From an uncultured Candidatus Actinomarina sp. (GTDB lineage Bacteria > Actinomycetota > Acidimicrobiia > Actinomarinales > Actinomarinaceae): a stretch of DNA of 41,181 nucleotides. Positions 15,299 to 23,831 of this stretch are shown here, in pieces. The stretch covers positions 1-41,181 of the forward strand of contig CACODT010000009.1 of the NCBI GenBank assembly GCA_902626065.1. Reading direction: 5' to 3'. Under the pieces are notes generated by a model. That model did no database searches and was not told the DNA's origin. It was given only the letters and a program-made list of their open reading frames with translations. A program made the translations under genes and the position numbers. Within the stretch, counting starts at the first letter, position 1; each line of letters starts with the position of its first letter.

Positions 15299-16625
15299 AA
15301 TAATATTACTTTTCTCATCTGTACTCTTTATATTTGCTTTGAAACTCTTTGGAAGACCGTCAACGGCACATAGGGCAAATTCATTTGCAATGTTAGCCAT
15401 GGCACTAGCTGTTTTTAGTGCTTTTAATTTTGATTTTTCAAAATATGACCCTGCTTTTTATATCACAATTGTTGTTTCAGGATTTTTTGGAGTTTTAATT
15501 TCAAAACGAGTTCAAATGACACAAATGCCAGAGTTGGTTGGTTTATTTAACGGTTTTGGTGGTGGAGCTTCTGGTGCAATTGCATACGTTGAGTTATCAA
15601 ACAATTCATTAGTTATGTCCGATTTTTTTGTAGCCATTTTCTCTATGGTTATTGGAGTGTTTACTTTCTCTGGAAGTATTGTTGCTGTATTAAAGCTACG
15701 TGGAAAGCTAAACAATGTAAATACAACTATCGCTAATATCTTTTCAGCTTTCTTACCACCACTAATTTTATTACCCACAATTTGGAAAGAAATGGAAATA
15801 TTAACACTTGAATACTTTATGCTACTTGCACTCATTGCTGGGATCATAAGAGTTGCGGTAATTGGTGGAGCAGATATGCCAGTTGTCATAGCATTTTTAA
15901 ATTCACTTTCTGGAATTGCAGCTATGTCAGCAGGGTTTATCGTAAATAGTATTATTTTGATCATAGCTGGTGCCCTAGTGGGTGCATCTGGAATAATTCT
16001 CACACTCCTCATGTGTGCTGCAATGAATCGAACACTTATAGATGTTCTAAAAGGTGGTTTTGGTGGTACAGCAATTAACAATGAATATGATAAAGATCCA
16101 ATAAGCACTTCCCCAGAAGATGTTGCAATTCAGTTAAGCTATGCAGAGTCTGTAGTTATTGTTCCAGGATATGGAATGGCAGTAGCTCAAGCACAAGCAG
16201 CTGTTAAAGAATTAACAAATACCTTAAAAGATAAAAACATTGAAGTGAAGTTTGCTATTCACCCAGTTGCTGGAAGAATGCCTGGACATATGAATGTACT
16301 CTTAGCTGAGGTAGATATTGACTATGAAGATATGTTTACCTTAGAAGATATAAATTCTGAGTTTTCCTCAACGGATGTTGTAATAGTTCTTGGAGCAAAT
16401 GATGTTGTAAATCCATTGGCTAGAACTGATGAAGACTCTCCAATTTATGGAATGCCAATACTTGATGTTGATTTAGCAAAACAAGTCATTGTTATAAAAA
16501 GATCTATGTCACCAGGCTATGCCGGTATCGCAAACCCACTATTTGTGAATGACAATGCAAAAATGCTTTTTGCAGATGCAAAAGAAGGCTTAGAAAATAT
16601 AATAAAATCTTTTGAACTAGTGTAA
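15291..16625 (+). CDS. pntB: NAD(P) transhydrogenase subunit beta (domains II and III)
   Basis: 444 residues: about eight to nine membrane helices in the first 260 residues, with FGRPSTAHRANS near 19-30 and GLFNGFGGGASG near 84-95, then the NADP(H)-binding domain III with VPGYGMAVAQAQ near 289-300, HPVAGRMPGHMNVLLAE near 324-340 and GANDVVNPLAR near 368-378. All typical PntB landmarks are present and length is close to the family norm. The stop codon directly abuts that of the convergent GAPDH-like gene. Confidence 0.96.
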   Translation: MIEIILLFSSVLFIFALKLFGRPSTAHRANSFAMLAMALAVFSAFNFDFSKYDPAFYITIVVSGFFGVLISKRVQMTQMPELVGLFNGFGGGASGAIAYVELSNNSLVMSDFFVAIFSMVIGVFTFSGSIVAVLKLRGKLNNVNTTIANIFSAFLPPLILLPTIWKEMEILTLEYFMLLALIAGIIRVAVIGGADMPVVIAFLNSLSGIAAMSAGFIVNSIILIIAGALVGASGIILTLLMCAAMNRTLIDVLKGGFGGTAINNEYDKDPISTSPEDVAIQLSYAESVVIVPGYGMAVAQAQAAVKELTNTLKDKNIEVKFAIHPVAGRMPGHMNVLLAEVDIDYEDMFTLEDINSEFSSTDVVIVLGANDVVNPLARTDEDSPIYGMPILDVDLAKQVIVIKRSMSPGYAGIANPLFVNDNAKMLFADAKEGLENIIKSFELV

Positions 16626-17669
16626 TTAAATATTTTTAAATATGTATTTATTGAAGACGCTCATTTTGTCTTTCCAGCTATCCGCATAAAAATAATTTAC
16701 TGATGCTGCAACAGAGGACAATAGCGCATTTCCATCTTGTGGAGTAAAACAATACCCTGTTAAATTGTTATTTTTAACATGTAATGATTCCTTTGCAATA
16801 ATTCCATGTGATAATAGTCTTCCGTGATAACCATGATCTCTTCCAAATGAAAAAACTTTATTTGTGGAGAGTTTCTCAGTGGACGTTAAAAAATCACTAT
16901 TCTCTAAGTCATCTGAAATATTTTCTAATTTAATATTCTCATCAAAAGATAAATTAAACCATAAAGTGTGCATATATTGAGTTGGTAATTTGATTGCTGA
17001 AGAAAATAGGTTTAAATCTTCTCCTTCTTGTTGAAATAGTTCAAAAACATCTCTTGCATGATGAGTTCCAAATTCCTGATTGTCATGTTTTGTAATCGTT
17101 GGGGAAGGTGAAAATGAATCATTTTGGGAAACATCGTTAGCTCTTCTTAAACAGACAAAACGTCCTTCATTTAGATTCCTGCTCTTATCTAAAGAAAATG
17201 TTTTTATTATTGATGCAATATTGTGTGTATTACAAGATGCTATTAAATATTTATTTTGCTCTTGATTCAAAGAATCATTATTTATGCCCCACGCAAAGAA
17301 AGGACCAAATCCATGTTCCGATCCCTGTGCCAAAAATCTTTTATCTTTGTCTAAATTTGAATAAATTTCATCCCAGTTTTTATTACCAGATGGGGTACAG
17401 TCAATAATTACTTGGTTTTCTTCATAACTCTTATCTAATTGTTCAACATTGAATCCCATTGATACAAAATCATTTTTTGCTTCGGAAGTGGCAACAAGTT
17501 TCGCGCCTTTTCTAATTAAAGCTTCTACTTTTCCTTTTTCATCTGATAGTGGAGTTCTTTTGAAAAATGAGACATTGTCGATTCCTAGTTCTTTCTTATG
17601 TTGCGCAAGAAGACCAATGAGTGGCTCACCAATTGTTCCTGTACCAACGATTAATATATTTTTCATCAC
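16626..17669 (-). CDS. Type II (archaeal-type) glyceraldehyde-3-phosphate dehydrogenase-like protein
   Basis: 347 residues. The layout matches archaeal type II GAPDH rather than the bacterial enzyme: N-terminal Rossmann loop VGTGTIGEPL (8-17), IDCTPSG near 89-95 where archaea have VDGAPKK, SCNT at 145-148 with the likely catalytic C146, then LRRANDV (174-180), SPSPTI (187-192), GTHHARDV (201-208) and MHTLW with H234. The archaeal enzyme oxidises glyceraldehyde 3-phosphate with NAD(P)+ and phosphate, or runs in reverse in gluconeogenesis. Its neighbour ppdK, 27 bases away and divergent, points to the same pathway. Homology is judged by eye; substrate is inferred. A more distant dehydrogenase of the same fold is possible. 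Confidence 0.68.
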   Translation of the reverse strand: MMKNILIVGTGTIGEPLIGLLAQHKKELGIDNVSFFKRTPLSDEKGKVEALIRKGAKLVATSEAKNDFVSMGFNVEQLDKSYEENQVIIDCTPSGNKNWDEIYSNLDKDKRFLAQGSEHGFGPFFAWGINNDSLNQEQNKYLIASCNTHNIASIIKTFSLDKSRNLNEGRFVCLRRANDVSQNDSFSPSPTITKHDNQEFGTHHARDVFELFQQEGEDLNLFSSAIKLPTQYMHTLWFNLSFDENIKLENISDDLENSDFLTSTEKLSTNKVFSFGRDHGYHGRLLSHGIIAKESLHVKNNNLTGYCFTPQDGNALLSSVAASVNYFYADSWKDKMSVFNKYIFKNI

Positions 17670-17696
17670 TATATTAAGATAAGAATATCAAACCTA

Positions 17697-20348
17697 ATGA
17701 ATAAAAAGCTCATTTACCAATTTTCCTCTACCAAAACTGAAGGTGACAAATCGATGTTGGATTTACTTGGAGGTAAAGGAGCAAATTTAGCAGAGATGTC
17801 AATCCTCGGAATTAATGTCCCCCCCGGGTTTACAGTAACAACAGAGGTCTGTAATTATTTTATAGAGAACAAATCTTTTCCAGATAAATTTGATAGTGAA
17901 TTAGAAAAAGCATTAGCTGACTTAGAAAAAATAACAAAAAAGAAATTTAATGATGACACAACACCTCTCTTACTTTCTGTTAGATCAGGAGGAAAAGTAT
18001 CAATGCCAGGAATGATGGATTCTATTTTAAATATTGGAATTAATGACAAAAATGTAGATGCTTTAGCATCTAATTTTAATGATGAAAGATTTGCGCTTGA
18101 TTCATATCGTCGCTTAATTCAAATGTATGGAAATGTTGTTCTCGAAATTGATATGGACAGGTTCGAAGCCATTATTGATAATAAAAAAAGGATTGATGGA
18201 GTTGAGAAAGAAAATGATTTTGATTCTGAACAATTGAGTTGGATTATTGATGCTTTTAAAACCACTGTTGAAAGATTTGCTGGAAACCCTTTTCCACAAG
18301 ATCCTGTTATTCAACTCAAAGGGGCAATTGAGGCAGTTTTTAAAAGCTGGCTAAACAAACGAGCTGTTACTTATCGAAAAATTAATAATATACCTGACAA
18401 TTGGGGTACTGGAACAACTATTCAATCTATGGTTTTTGGAAATTTAAATGAATCTTCTGGAACGGGTGTTGCTTTTACGAGGTTTCCGTCTACGGGAAAA
18501 AACAAATTGTATGGGGAGTATTTAATGAATGCTCAAGGAGAAGATGTTGTTGCGGGAATAAGAACACCATTTCCTATAGGAAAACATGAAAAGAACACTC
18601 AACCCTCTCTTGAGGAAGAAAACCCAGTTCTTTTTAATGAAATAAAATCTATTGGAGATAAATTAGAAACTCACTATAAAGATGTACAAGATATAGAGTT
18701 TACGATTGAAGATGGAGAATTATTTATTCTTCAAACTAGAAATGCAAAAAGAACAGCCCAAGCGAGTGTAAAAATTGCAGTTGATATGCATAATGAAAAA
18801 ATCTTAAGTAAACAAGAAGCAATCAATATGATTGATGCAGATCAGATTACTTCAGTTCTCCACCCTCAGTTTGTTGACTCAGATAGTAAAAAATTGTTTG
18901 AAAAAGGTTTAAATGCCTCACCTGGAGCTGCTGTAGGTGAAATAGTTTTTGACCCAGAAAAAGCGGAGATCGAAGCGGCAAGAGGAAAGAAAGTCATTTT
19001 AGTAAGAGATGAAACAAGCCCAGAGGACATAAGTGGAATGTTTGCATCAGTAGGAATATTGACAACAAAAGGTGGAATGACGAGCCATGCTGCAGTTGTC
19101 GCAAGAGGAATGGGCAAACCTTGCATAGTTGGAGCAGAAAATCTCAAAATTGATAAAAATGATAGAAAAATATCTAATGGTCATATAACTGTTGAAGAAG
19201 GTGATTTAATTTCATTAGACGGATCTACTGGTGAGATTTTTCTTGGGGAAGTTGAGCTAGAATCTGCAAAATTGACAGACGAATTTAATACTTTGATGAC
19301 ATGGTGTGATGATTTTAAAAAACTTTTAATTAGAGCAAATGCTGAAACAATAAATGACACGGCCAAGTCTTTAGAGTTTGGCGCTGATGGTATTGGTTTA
19401 TGCAGAACAGAACATATGTTTTTTGAAGGTGAAAGAATACTTCCTATGAGAGAGATGATTATGGCAAACAATAAGCAAGGTAGAAAAAGAGCATTAAATA
19501 AAATTATTGATTTTCAAATAAATGATTTTGTTGAAATATTTAAGCTTTTAAAAGACAAACCTATAACTGTTCGACTACTTGATCCACCAATGCATGAATT
19601 CTTACCAAAAAGTGATATTGAAATTTCTGAGTTAGCTAATTCTTTAAGAGTTTCATCAGCATATGTTTCAGAAGTTTTATCGAGGATTAGTGAAAGTAAC
19701 CCAATGTTAGGTCATCGAGGTGTACGTTTAGGTTTAAGTTATCCAGAAATTTATAAGATGCAAGTTGAGGCAATTTATAAAGCAAGTTATGAAATTTATC
19801 AAAAAGAAAAGATCATGATTAAACCTGAAATAATGATTCCTTTAATAATGAATGCAAGTGAATTCACAAAAATGAAAAAAATAATAACCAAAAAAATTGA
19901 AAGCTTGAAGAAAGAATCAGACTTCAATTTTCAATATTCCATAGGAACTATGATTGAGTTACCTAGTGCTGCCTTGAATTCATCAGAAATTGGAGAACAT
20001 GCAGATTTTTTTTCATATGGAACAAATGATTTGACTCAAACAACCCTCGGCTTATCAAGAGATGACGCATCTAAATTTTTAAACGAATATGTAGAAAAAA
20101 ATATTTTTGATGTTGATCCTTTTATTTCAATTGATGAAAATACTGTGGGAAATTTAGTTGCTTCATCTGTTGTAGCTGGAAAAAAAGTAAATAAAGATAT
20201 CAAGATAGGTGTTTGTGGTGAACATGCGGGTGATCCAAAATCAATCAAATTTCTAAATACATTGGATATTGACTATATTTCTTGTTCACCTTTTAGAATT
20301 CCAACTGCAAGATTAGCTGCTGCACAAGCAGAAATATCTAAAACTTAA
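17697..20348 (+). CDS. ppdK: Pyruvate, phosphate dikinase
   Basis: 883 residues, full length for PPDK. Domains in order: ATP-grasp nucleotide-binding domain starting with GGKGANLAEMS (about 26-36), the swivelling phosphohistidine domain with GGMTSHAAVVARG carrying H464, and the C-terminal PEP/pyruvate barrel with LCRTEHMF (about 565-572) and CGEHAGDP carrying the proton-donating C840. It interconverts pyruvate + ATP + Pi and PEP + AMP + PPi in the cytoplasm; with GAPDH-like and enolase genes nearby it can support gluconeogenesis or PPi-saving glycolysis. No PPDK regulatory protein is beside it. The promoter must lie within 27 bases of, or inside, the divergent gene. Confidence 0.97.
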   Translation: MNKKLIYQFSSTKTEGDKSMLDLLGGKGANLAEMSILGINVPPGFTVTTEVCNYFIENKSFPDKFDSELEKALADLEKITKKKFNDDTTPLLLSVRSGGKVSMPGMMDSILNIGINDKNVDALASNFNDERFALDSYRRLIQMYGNVVLEIDMDRFEAIIDNKKRIDGVEKENDFDSEQLSWIIDAFKTTVERFAGNPFPQDPVIQLKGAIEAVFKSWLNKRAVTYRKINNIPDNWGTGTTIQSMVFGNLNESSGTGVAFTRFPSTGKNKLYGEYLMNAQGEDVVAGIRTPFPIGKHEKNTQPSLEEENPVLFNEIKSIGDKLETHYKDVQDIEFTIEDGELFILQTRNAKRTAQASVKIAVDMHNEKILSKQEAINMIDADQITSVLHPQFVDSDSKKLFEKGLNASPGAAVGEIVFDPEKAEIEAARGKKVILVRDETSPEDISGMFASVGILTTKGGMTSHAAVVARGMGKPCIVGAENLKIDKNDRKISNGHITVEEGDLISLDGSTGEIFLGEVELESAKLTDEFNTLMTWCDDFKKLLIRANAETINDTAKSLEFGADGIGLCRTEHMFFEGERILPMREMIMANNKQGRKRALNKIIDFQINDFVEIFKLLKDKPITVRLLDPPMHEFLPKSDIEISELANSLRVSSAYVSEVLSRISESNPMLGHRGVRLGLSYPEIYKMQVEAIYKASYEIYQKEKIMIKPEIMIPLIMNASEFTKMKKIITKKIESLKKESDFNFQYSIGTMIELPSAALNSSEIGEHADFFSYGTNDLTQTTLGLSRDDASKFLNEYVEKNIFDVDPFISIDENTVGNLVASSVVAGKKVNKDIKIGVCGEHAGDPKSIKFLNTLDIDYISCSPFRIPTARLAAAQAEISKT

Positions 20349-20355
20349 TTGATTA

Positions 20356-20373
20356 CAAAGATGATTATCTTTG
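20356..20373 (+). other. Perfect intergenic hairpin just before a start codon
   Basis: CAAAGAT (20356-20362) and ATCTTTG (20367-20373) pair perfectly around the tetraloop GATT, 8 bases after the ppdK stop and 15 bases before ATG 20389. There is no T-run after it, so it is not a standard terminator; it might stabilise the ppdK mRNA end or affect translation of the next gene. Confidence 0.45.
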
Positions 20374-20388
20374 GATATAATTGCATTT

Positions 20389-20784
20389 ATGAGTTATAAA
20401 ATTATAAATAGAGTTGATCCGACTCTTTATTTGATATTATCTGTTGTTGGATTTGTTATTCCCGAACAAATCTATAAGTTGTTTCTTTTGAATCCTGATG
20501 CAGTTTTATCATCTACTGAAGCAACCATTGTACGAGCCAATGGTGTCGGAGTTATATTTGCTGCACTAATAATTTTTTTGCTTGGAGGCGAAGAGGAAAA
20601 TGCAAGACAAATAAACATCGTTCGTTATGTGGGAGGGTTGCTTCTAATAGGATTTGCTGTCTTTACAAACTTTAATGGATTTCTAATTTTTGGTGTTACA
20701 GAAATTGCACTTGCTTTGTATACAGGAAGGCAATTAAGACCATCCTCTGGCAGTGAGAGTTACACCCCAAACGTCGAAGATTAA
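20389..20784 (+). CDS. Unknown four-helix membrane protein
   Basis: 131 residues with hydrophobic segments at about 12-30, 48-66, 79-95 and 97-112, and a polar Ser-rich tail. ATG 20389 is preferred to an upstream TTG (20371) that would fall inside a hairpin. The layout resembles small DUF4345-type membrane proteins, but I cannot assign it. It lies between ppdK and fabI on the same strand; no functional link is evident. Confidence 0.65.
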   Translation: MSYKIINRVDPTLYLILSVVGFVIPEQIYKLFLLNPDAVLSSTEATIVRANGVGVIFAALIIFLLGGEEENARQINIVRYVGGLLLIGFAVFTNFNGFLIFGVTEIALALYTGRQLRPSSGSESYTPNVED

Positions 20785-20826
20785 AAAAATTATTCTAAGT
20801 AATTTAGCAATTAGTAACATTAAATT

Positions 20827-21606
20827 ATGATTTTAAAAGATAAAACCTTTGTTATTACTGGCATATTGACTGATAAGAGTATCGCTTTTGCTACAGCAAA
20901 AATTGCAATTGATAATGGTGCAAAAATTATTGCCACAGGTTTTGGAGACGGACTTCGTATAACACAACGTGCTGTAAAAAGACTTGATGATGAAATTGAT
21001 GTATTAGAGATGGATATTGAAAATACTGTTCAAGTACAAGAAGTAGTAAATCAAATCAAAGATAAATACGCAAGCATAGATGGAGCTCTTCATTCAATTG
21101 CATTTTCCCCAACTGAGGCAATGGGTGGTAATTTTTTAAATACAAATGTTGAAGATGCAATTAAATCCTTTGAGGTTTCAGCTTTTTCACTAAAAACTTT
21201 AACTAATGAATTTTTACCAATATTGAAAGAAGGAGCATCGATAGTAGCAGTCGATTTTGATAACTCCCAGGCCTGGCCGGGTTATGACTGGCAGGGTGTT
21301 GCAAAATCATCATTGCAATCGATTGTTAGATATCTTGCATATTATGTTGGTAAAAACAAGGTTAGGGTAAATGCGGTTGCCTCTGGACCTCTTTCAACAA
21401 CAGCAGCAAAAAATATTCCTGGATTTTCAGCGATGAATGAGGAATGGAATGAAAGAGCACCTCTGGGTTGGGATACAAAAAATGCTGAACCGGTGGCTAA
21501 AGTCATTAATTTTTTACTATCAGATTACTCTGAAGCCATAACTGGTGAGATTATTCATGTTGATGGCGGAGCTCATGCTATTGGTGGCTCTATGTTGCCT
21601 GAATAA
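20827..21606 (+). CDS. fabI: Enoyl-[acyl-carrier-protein] reductase, InhA-type FabI
   Basis: 259 residues of the short-chain dehydrogenase fold with the FabI/InhA variations: TGILTDKSIAF (11-21) as the nucleotide loop, LHSIAFSP near 88-95, and catalytic Y153-x6-K160 in PGYDWQGVAKSS, which matches InhA (PAYNWMTVAKSA) rather than E. coli FabI. WNERAPLGWDTKNAEPVAK near 217-235 again follows InhA. It reduces the trans-2 double bond of enoyl-ACP with NADH, the last step of each elongation cycle. It is convergent with the fab operon, the stops being 3 bases apart. It is the only enoyl reductase seen and supports an actinobacterial origin. Confidence 0.93.
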   Translation: MILKDKTFVITGILTDKSIAFATAKIAIDNGAKIIATGFGDGLRITQRAVKRLDDEIDVLEMDIENTVQVQEVVNQIKDKYASIDGALHSIAFSPTEAMGGNFLNTNVEDAIKSFEVSAFSLKTLTNEFLPILKEGASIVAVDFDNSQAWPGYDWQGVAKSSLQSIVRYLAYYVGKNKVRVNAVASGPLSTTAAKNIPGFSAMNEEWNERAPLGWDTKNAEPVAKVINFLLSDYSEAITGEIIHVDGGAHAIGGSMLPE

Positions 21607-21609
21607 TTT

Positions 21610-22848
21610 TTATTGTTTACTGAATATCAAAACGGCATTATGACCACCAAAACCAAATGAATTAGACATTACGTGGTCTATATCTTTATCTACAGAATGA
21701 TTAGCTGTATAATTTAAATCACAATCCGCATCTGAGTCATTTAGATTTATCGTTGGTGGAATTTGATTATTTTTCATTGTTAATAATGATGCCATTGCTT
21801 CAAAAGCTCCGCCACCTCCAAGTAAATGTCCTGTCATTGATTTGGTAGAAGATATATTAACTTCATATGCGTAGTCATTCATAAGTGATTTAATCGCAAG
21901 TGTTTCATTTAAATCATTAGCTGGCGTTGATGTTCCGTGTGCGTTGATATAGTCAATCTTTTCGTTACTAATATCAGCGTTTGAGATTGCTTTTTCCATT
22001 GCTCTTAGAGCACCAACTCCACCCTCTGAAGGAGCAGTTATATGGTACGCATCTGTTGAGGATCCATATCCAGAAATATATCCGTATATTTTTGCATCCC
22101 TATCTTTTGCTGAACTTTCACTTTCGAGTATTAAAACTGTAGATCCTTCTGCCATTACAAATCCATCTCTGTTTTTATCAAACGGTTTACATGCCTTTTG
22201 AGGCTCATCATTCTGTTTTGAAAGTGCTTTTATTTGTGCAAAAGCTCCGATTGTCATTGAAGTTGTACCAGATTCTGTTCCTCCAACAATAACTTTGTCG
22301 ACAATGTTTTGTTCAATCATCCTCTTAGCTTCTCCAATTGCATTCGCAGAAGCTGCACAAGCAGTTGTAATCGTTAACGAAGGACCTTGAATTCCGTATT
22401 TAATTGCAACTTGACCTGTACTTGAATTGGGCATTAATTGTGTAATAGCAAGAGGACTTATTCTTGTTGAACCTCTTTCATCGTAAACTCTAACAGCATC
22501 CTCCGTTGCTCCTATTCCACCAATGCCAGTTCCAAATACAATGCCAAAATCTTCTCCAAGTGGTTTACTTAAATCAAATCCAGCATCTTGAATTGCTTCT
22601 TCTGCAGCAAAAATAGATAAATGGCCAGACCTATCAAGTTTTCTTGCATTTTGTTTTCCCATATATTCATTTGCATCGAAATTTTTAACTTCTCCTGCAA
22701 ATGTCACGGGTAAATCTGAAGCATCAAATAAAGTAATATAATCTATTCCAGAAACTCCACCAACTAATTTTTCCCATGTGTCAGATACATTATTTCCAAG
22801 TGGATTTATTGTTCCCAAACCTGTTACAACTACACGTTGTTTAGTCAT
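21610..22848 (-). CDS. fabF: 3-oxoacyl-[acyl-carrier-protein] synthase II (KasA/FabF)
   Basis: 412 residues, standard KAS II length. The Cys-His-His catalytic set is C164 (TTACAASANA), H304 (NAHGTSTP) and H341 (MTGHLLGG). It condenses malonyl-ACP with a growing acyl-ACP in the cytoplasm. It is the last gene of the minus-strand operon, starting 3 bases after acpP. No second KAS of this class is seen, unlike mycobacteria which have KasA and KasB in tandem. Confidence 0.97.
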   Translation of the reverse strand: MTKQRVVVTGLGTINPLGNNVSDTWEKLVGGVSGIDYITLFDASDLPVTFAGEVKNFDANEYMGKQNARKLDRSGHLSIFAAEEAIQDAGFDLSKPLGEDFGIVFGTGIGGIGATEDAVRVYDERGSTRISPLAITQLMPNSSTGQVAIKYGIQGPSLTITTACAASANAIGEAKRMIEQNIVDKVIVGGTESGTTSMTIGAFAQIKALSKQNDEPQKACKPFDKNRDGFVMAEGSTVLILESESSAKDRDAKIYGYISGYGSSTDAYHITAPSEGGVGALRAMEKAISNADISNEKIDYINAHGTSTPANDLNETLAIKSLMNDYAYEVNISSTKSMTGHLLGGGGAFEAMASLLTMKNNQIPPTINLNDSDADCDLNYTANHSVDKDIDHVMSNSFGFGGHNAVLIFSKQ

Positions 22849-22851
22849 GGT

Positions 22852-23091
22852 TTAGAGTTTTGAATGTAAAAGGTTTACTGCTTGACCGACTGTTCCAACA
22901 TCTGTAAGCTCATCATCGTCAATTTCAATCTCAAACTCATCTTCAAATGCCATTACAACTTCAACTATGCCTAGTGAGTCAATTTCTAGATCCTCTTCTA
23001 ATTTTGCATCCATTGTCACTTTTTCAGAATCAATTCCTAACTCTTCAACAAAAAGACCCTTAACTTTTTCAAAAACTTCATTAACTTCCAT
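22852..23091 (-). CDS. acpP: Acyl carrier protein
   Basis: 79 residues, very acidic, with the phosphopantetheine site S39 in EIDSLGIVEV. Start M at 23091 gives the usual ACP length; a longer reading into fabG to 23169 starts with unrelated residues. It carries the growing acyl chain and would be activated by the AcpS encoded upstream in the same operon. It sits 11 bases after fabG. Confidence 0.96.
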   Translation of the reverse strand: MEVNEVFEKVKGLFVEELGIDSEKVTMDAKLEEDLEIDSLGIVEVVMAFEDEFEIEIDDDELTDVGTVGQAVNLLHSKL

Positions 23092-23102
23092 AAATACTCC
23101 TA

Positions 23103-23831
23103 TTAAGTTGTAAGTCCACCATCTATAGGTATTACTTGCCCTGTTATATATTCTGACTCTTCTTCGCATAAAAAAGATACCATGTTTGCAATATCTTCTG
23201 GCGTACCTATGCGTTTTATCGAAAGTTGTTCTATAATATTTTCTTTATTTTCTACATCTATAAATGAAGTCATGTCAGTTTCTATATAACCCGGGGCTAT
23301 GACATTTGATGTAATATTTCTGCTACCTACTTCTTTACTTATTGATTTAGATAATCCAATTAAACCTGCCTTTGAGGCAGCATAATTTGCTTGTCCTTTA
23401 TTACCAGATATACCCACAACAGATGATATAAAAATTAACCTTCCCCATTTGTTTTTAATCATCTTTTTTATGGCTCTTTGAGATGTATAGAAATTTCCAG
23501 TTAGGTTTGTTTGAATAACATCATTCCAATCATCATCCTTCATTCTTGGTAAAATATTGTCTTTTGTAATTCCCGCATTGTTTACCAAAATATCAACATG
23601 ATTATATGTTTCTTCGATTAAGTTAAATGCCTCATCAACTGAATTTCTATCTGCAATGTTTAATTGAACAGCAAGACTTTCTCCACCTAATTTTTTTATT
23701 TCTTCTACGACTTCATCAGCCATATCTTTAGAACTTGTGAATCCTACAACAACTCGATAATCTTTTCCAAGCTTTAAAGCTATAGATTTTCCAATACCTC
23801 TTGAGGCACCTGTTACAAAAACTGTTTTCAT
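23103..23831 (-). CDS. fabG: 3-oxoacyl-[acyl-carrier-protein] reductase
   Basis: 242 residues of the classical SDR fold: VTGASRGIGKS (6-16) binds NADPH, NNAGIT near 87-92 and the catalytic Ser-Tyr-x3-Lys in FISSVVGISG and NYAASKAG near 135-157. It reduces 3-oxoacyl-ACP. Its start overlaps fabH's stop by 4 bases. Length and motifs are normal, and its position between fabH and acpP makes the FAS role secure. Confidence 0.95.
   Translation of the reverse strand: MKTVFVTGASRGIGKSIALKLGKDYRVVVGFTSSKDMADEVVEEIKKLGGESLAVQLNIADRNSVDEAFNLIEETYNHVDILVNNAGITKDNILPRMKDDDWNDVIQTNLTGNFYTSQRAIKKMIKNKWGRLIFISSVVGISGNKGQANYAASKAGLIGLSKSISKEVGSRNITSNVIAPGYIETDMTSFIDVENKENIIEQLSIKRIGTPEDIANMVSFLCEEESEYITGQVIPIDGGLTT

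Noticed and set aside
15512-16108. 198-codon minus-strand open frame inside pntB
   Set aside because: Lies entirely antisense to a well-supported gene and its residues follow the reverse complement of pntB; no ribosome site or recognisable domain.
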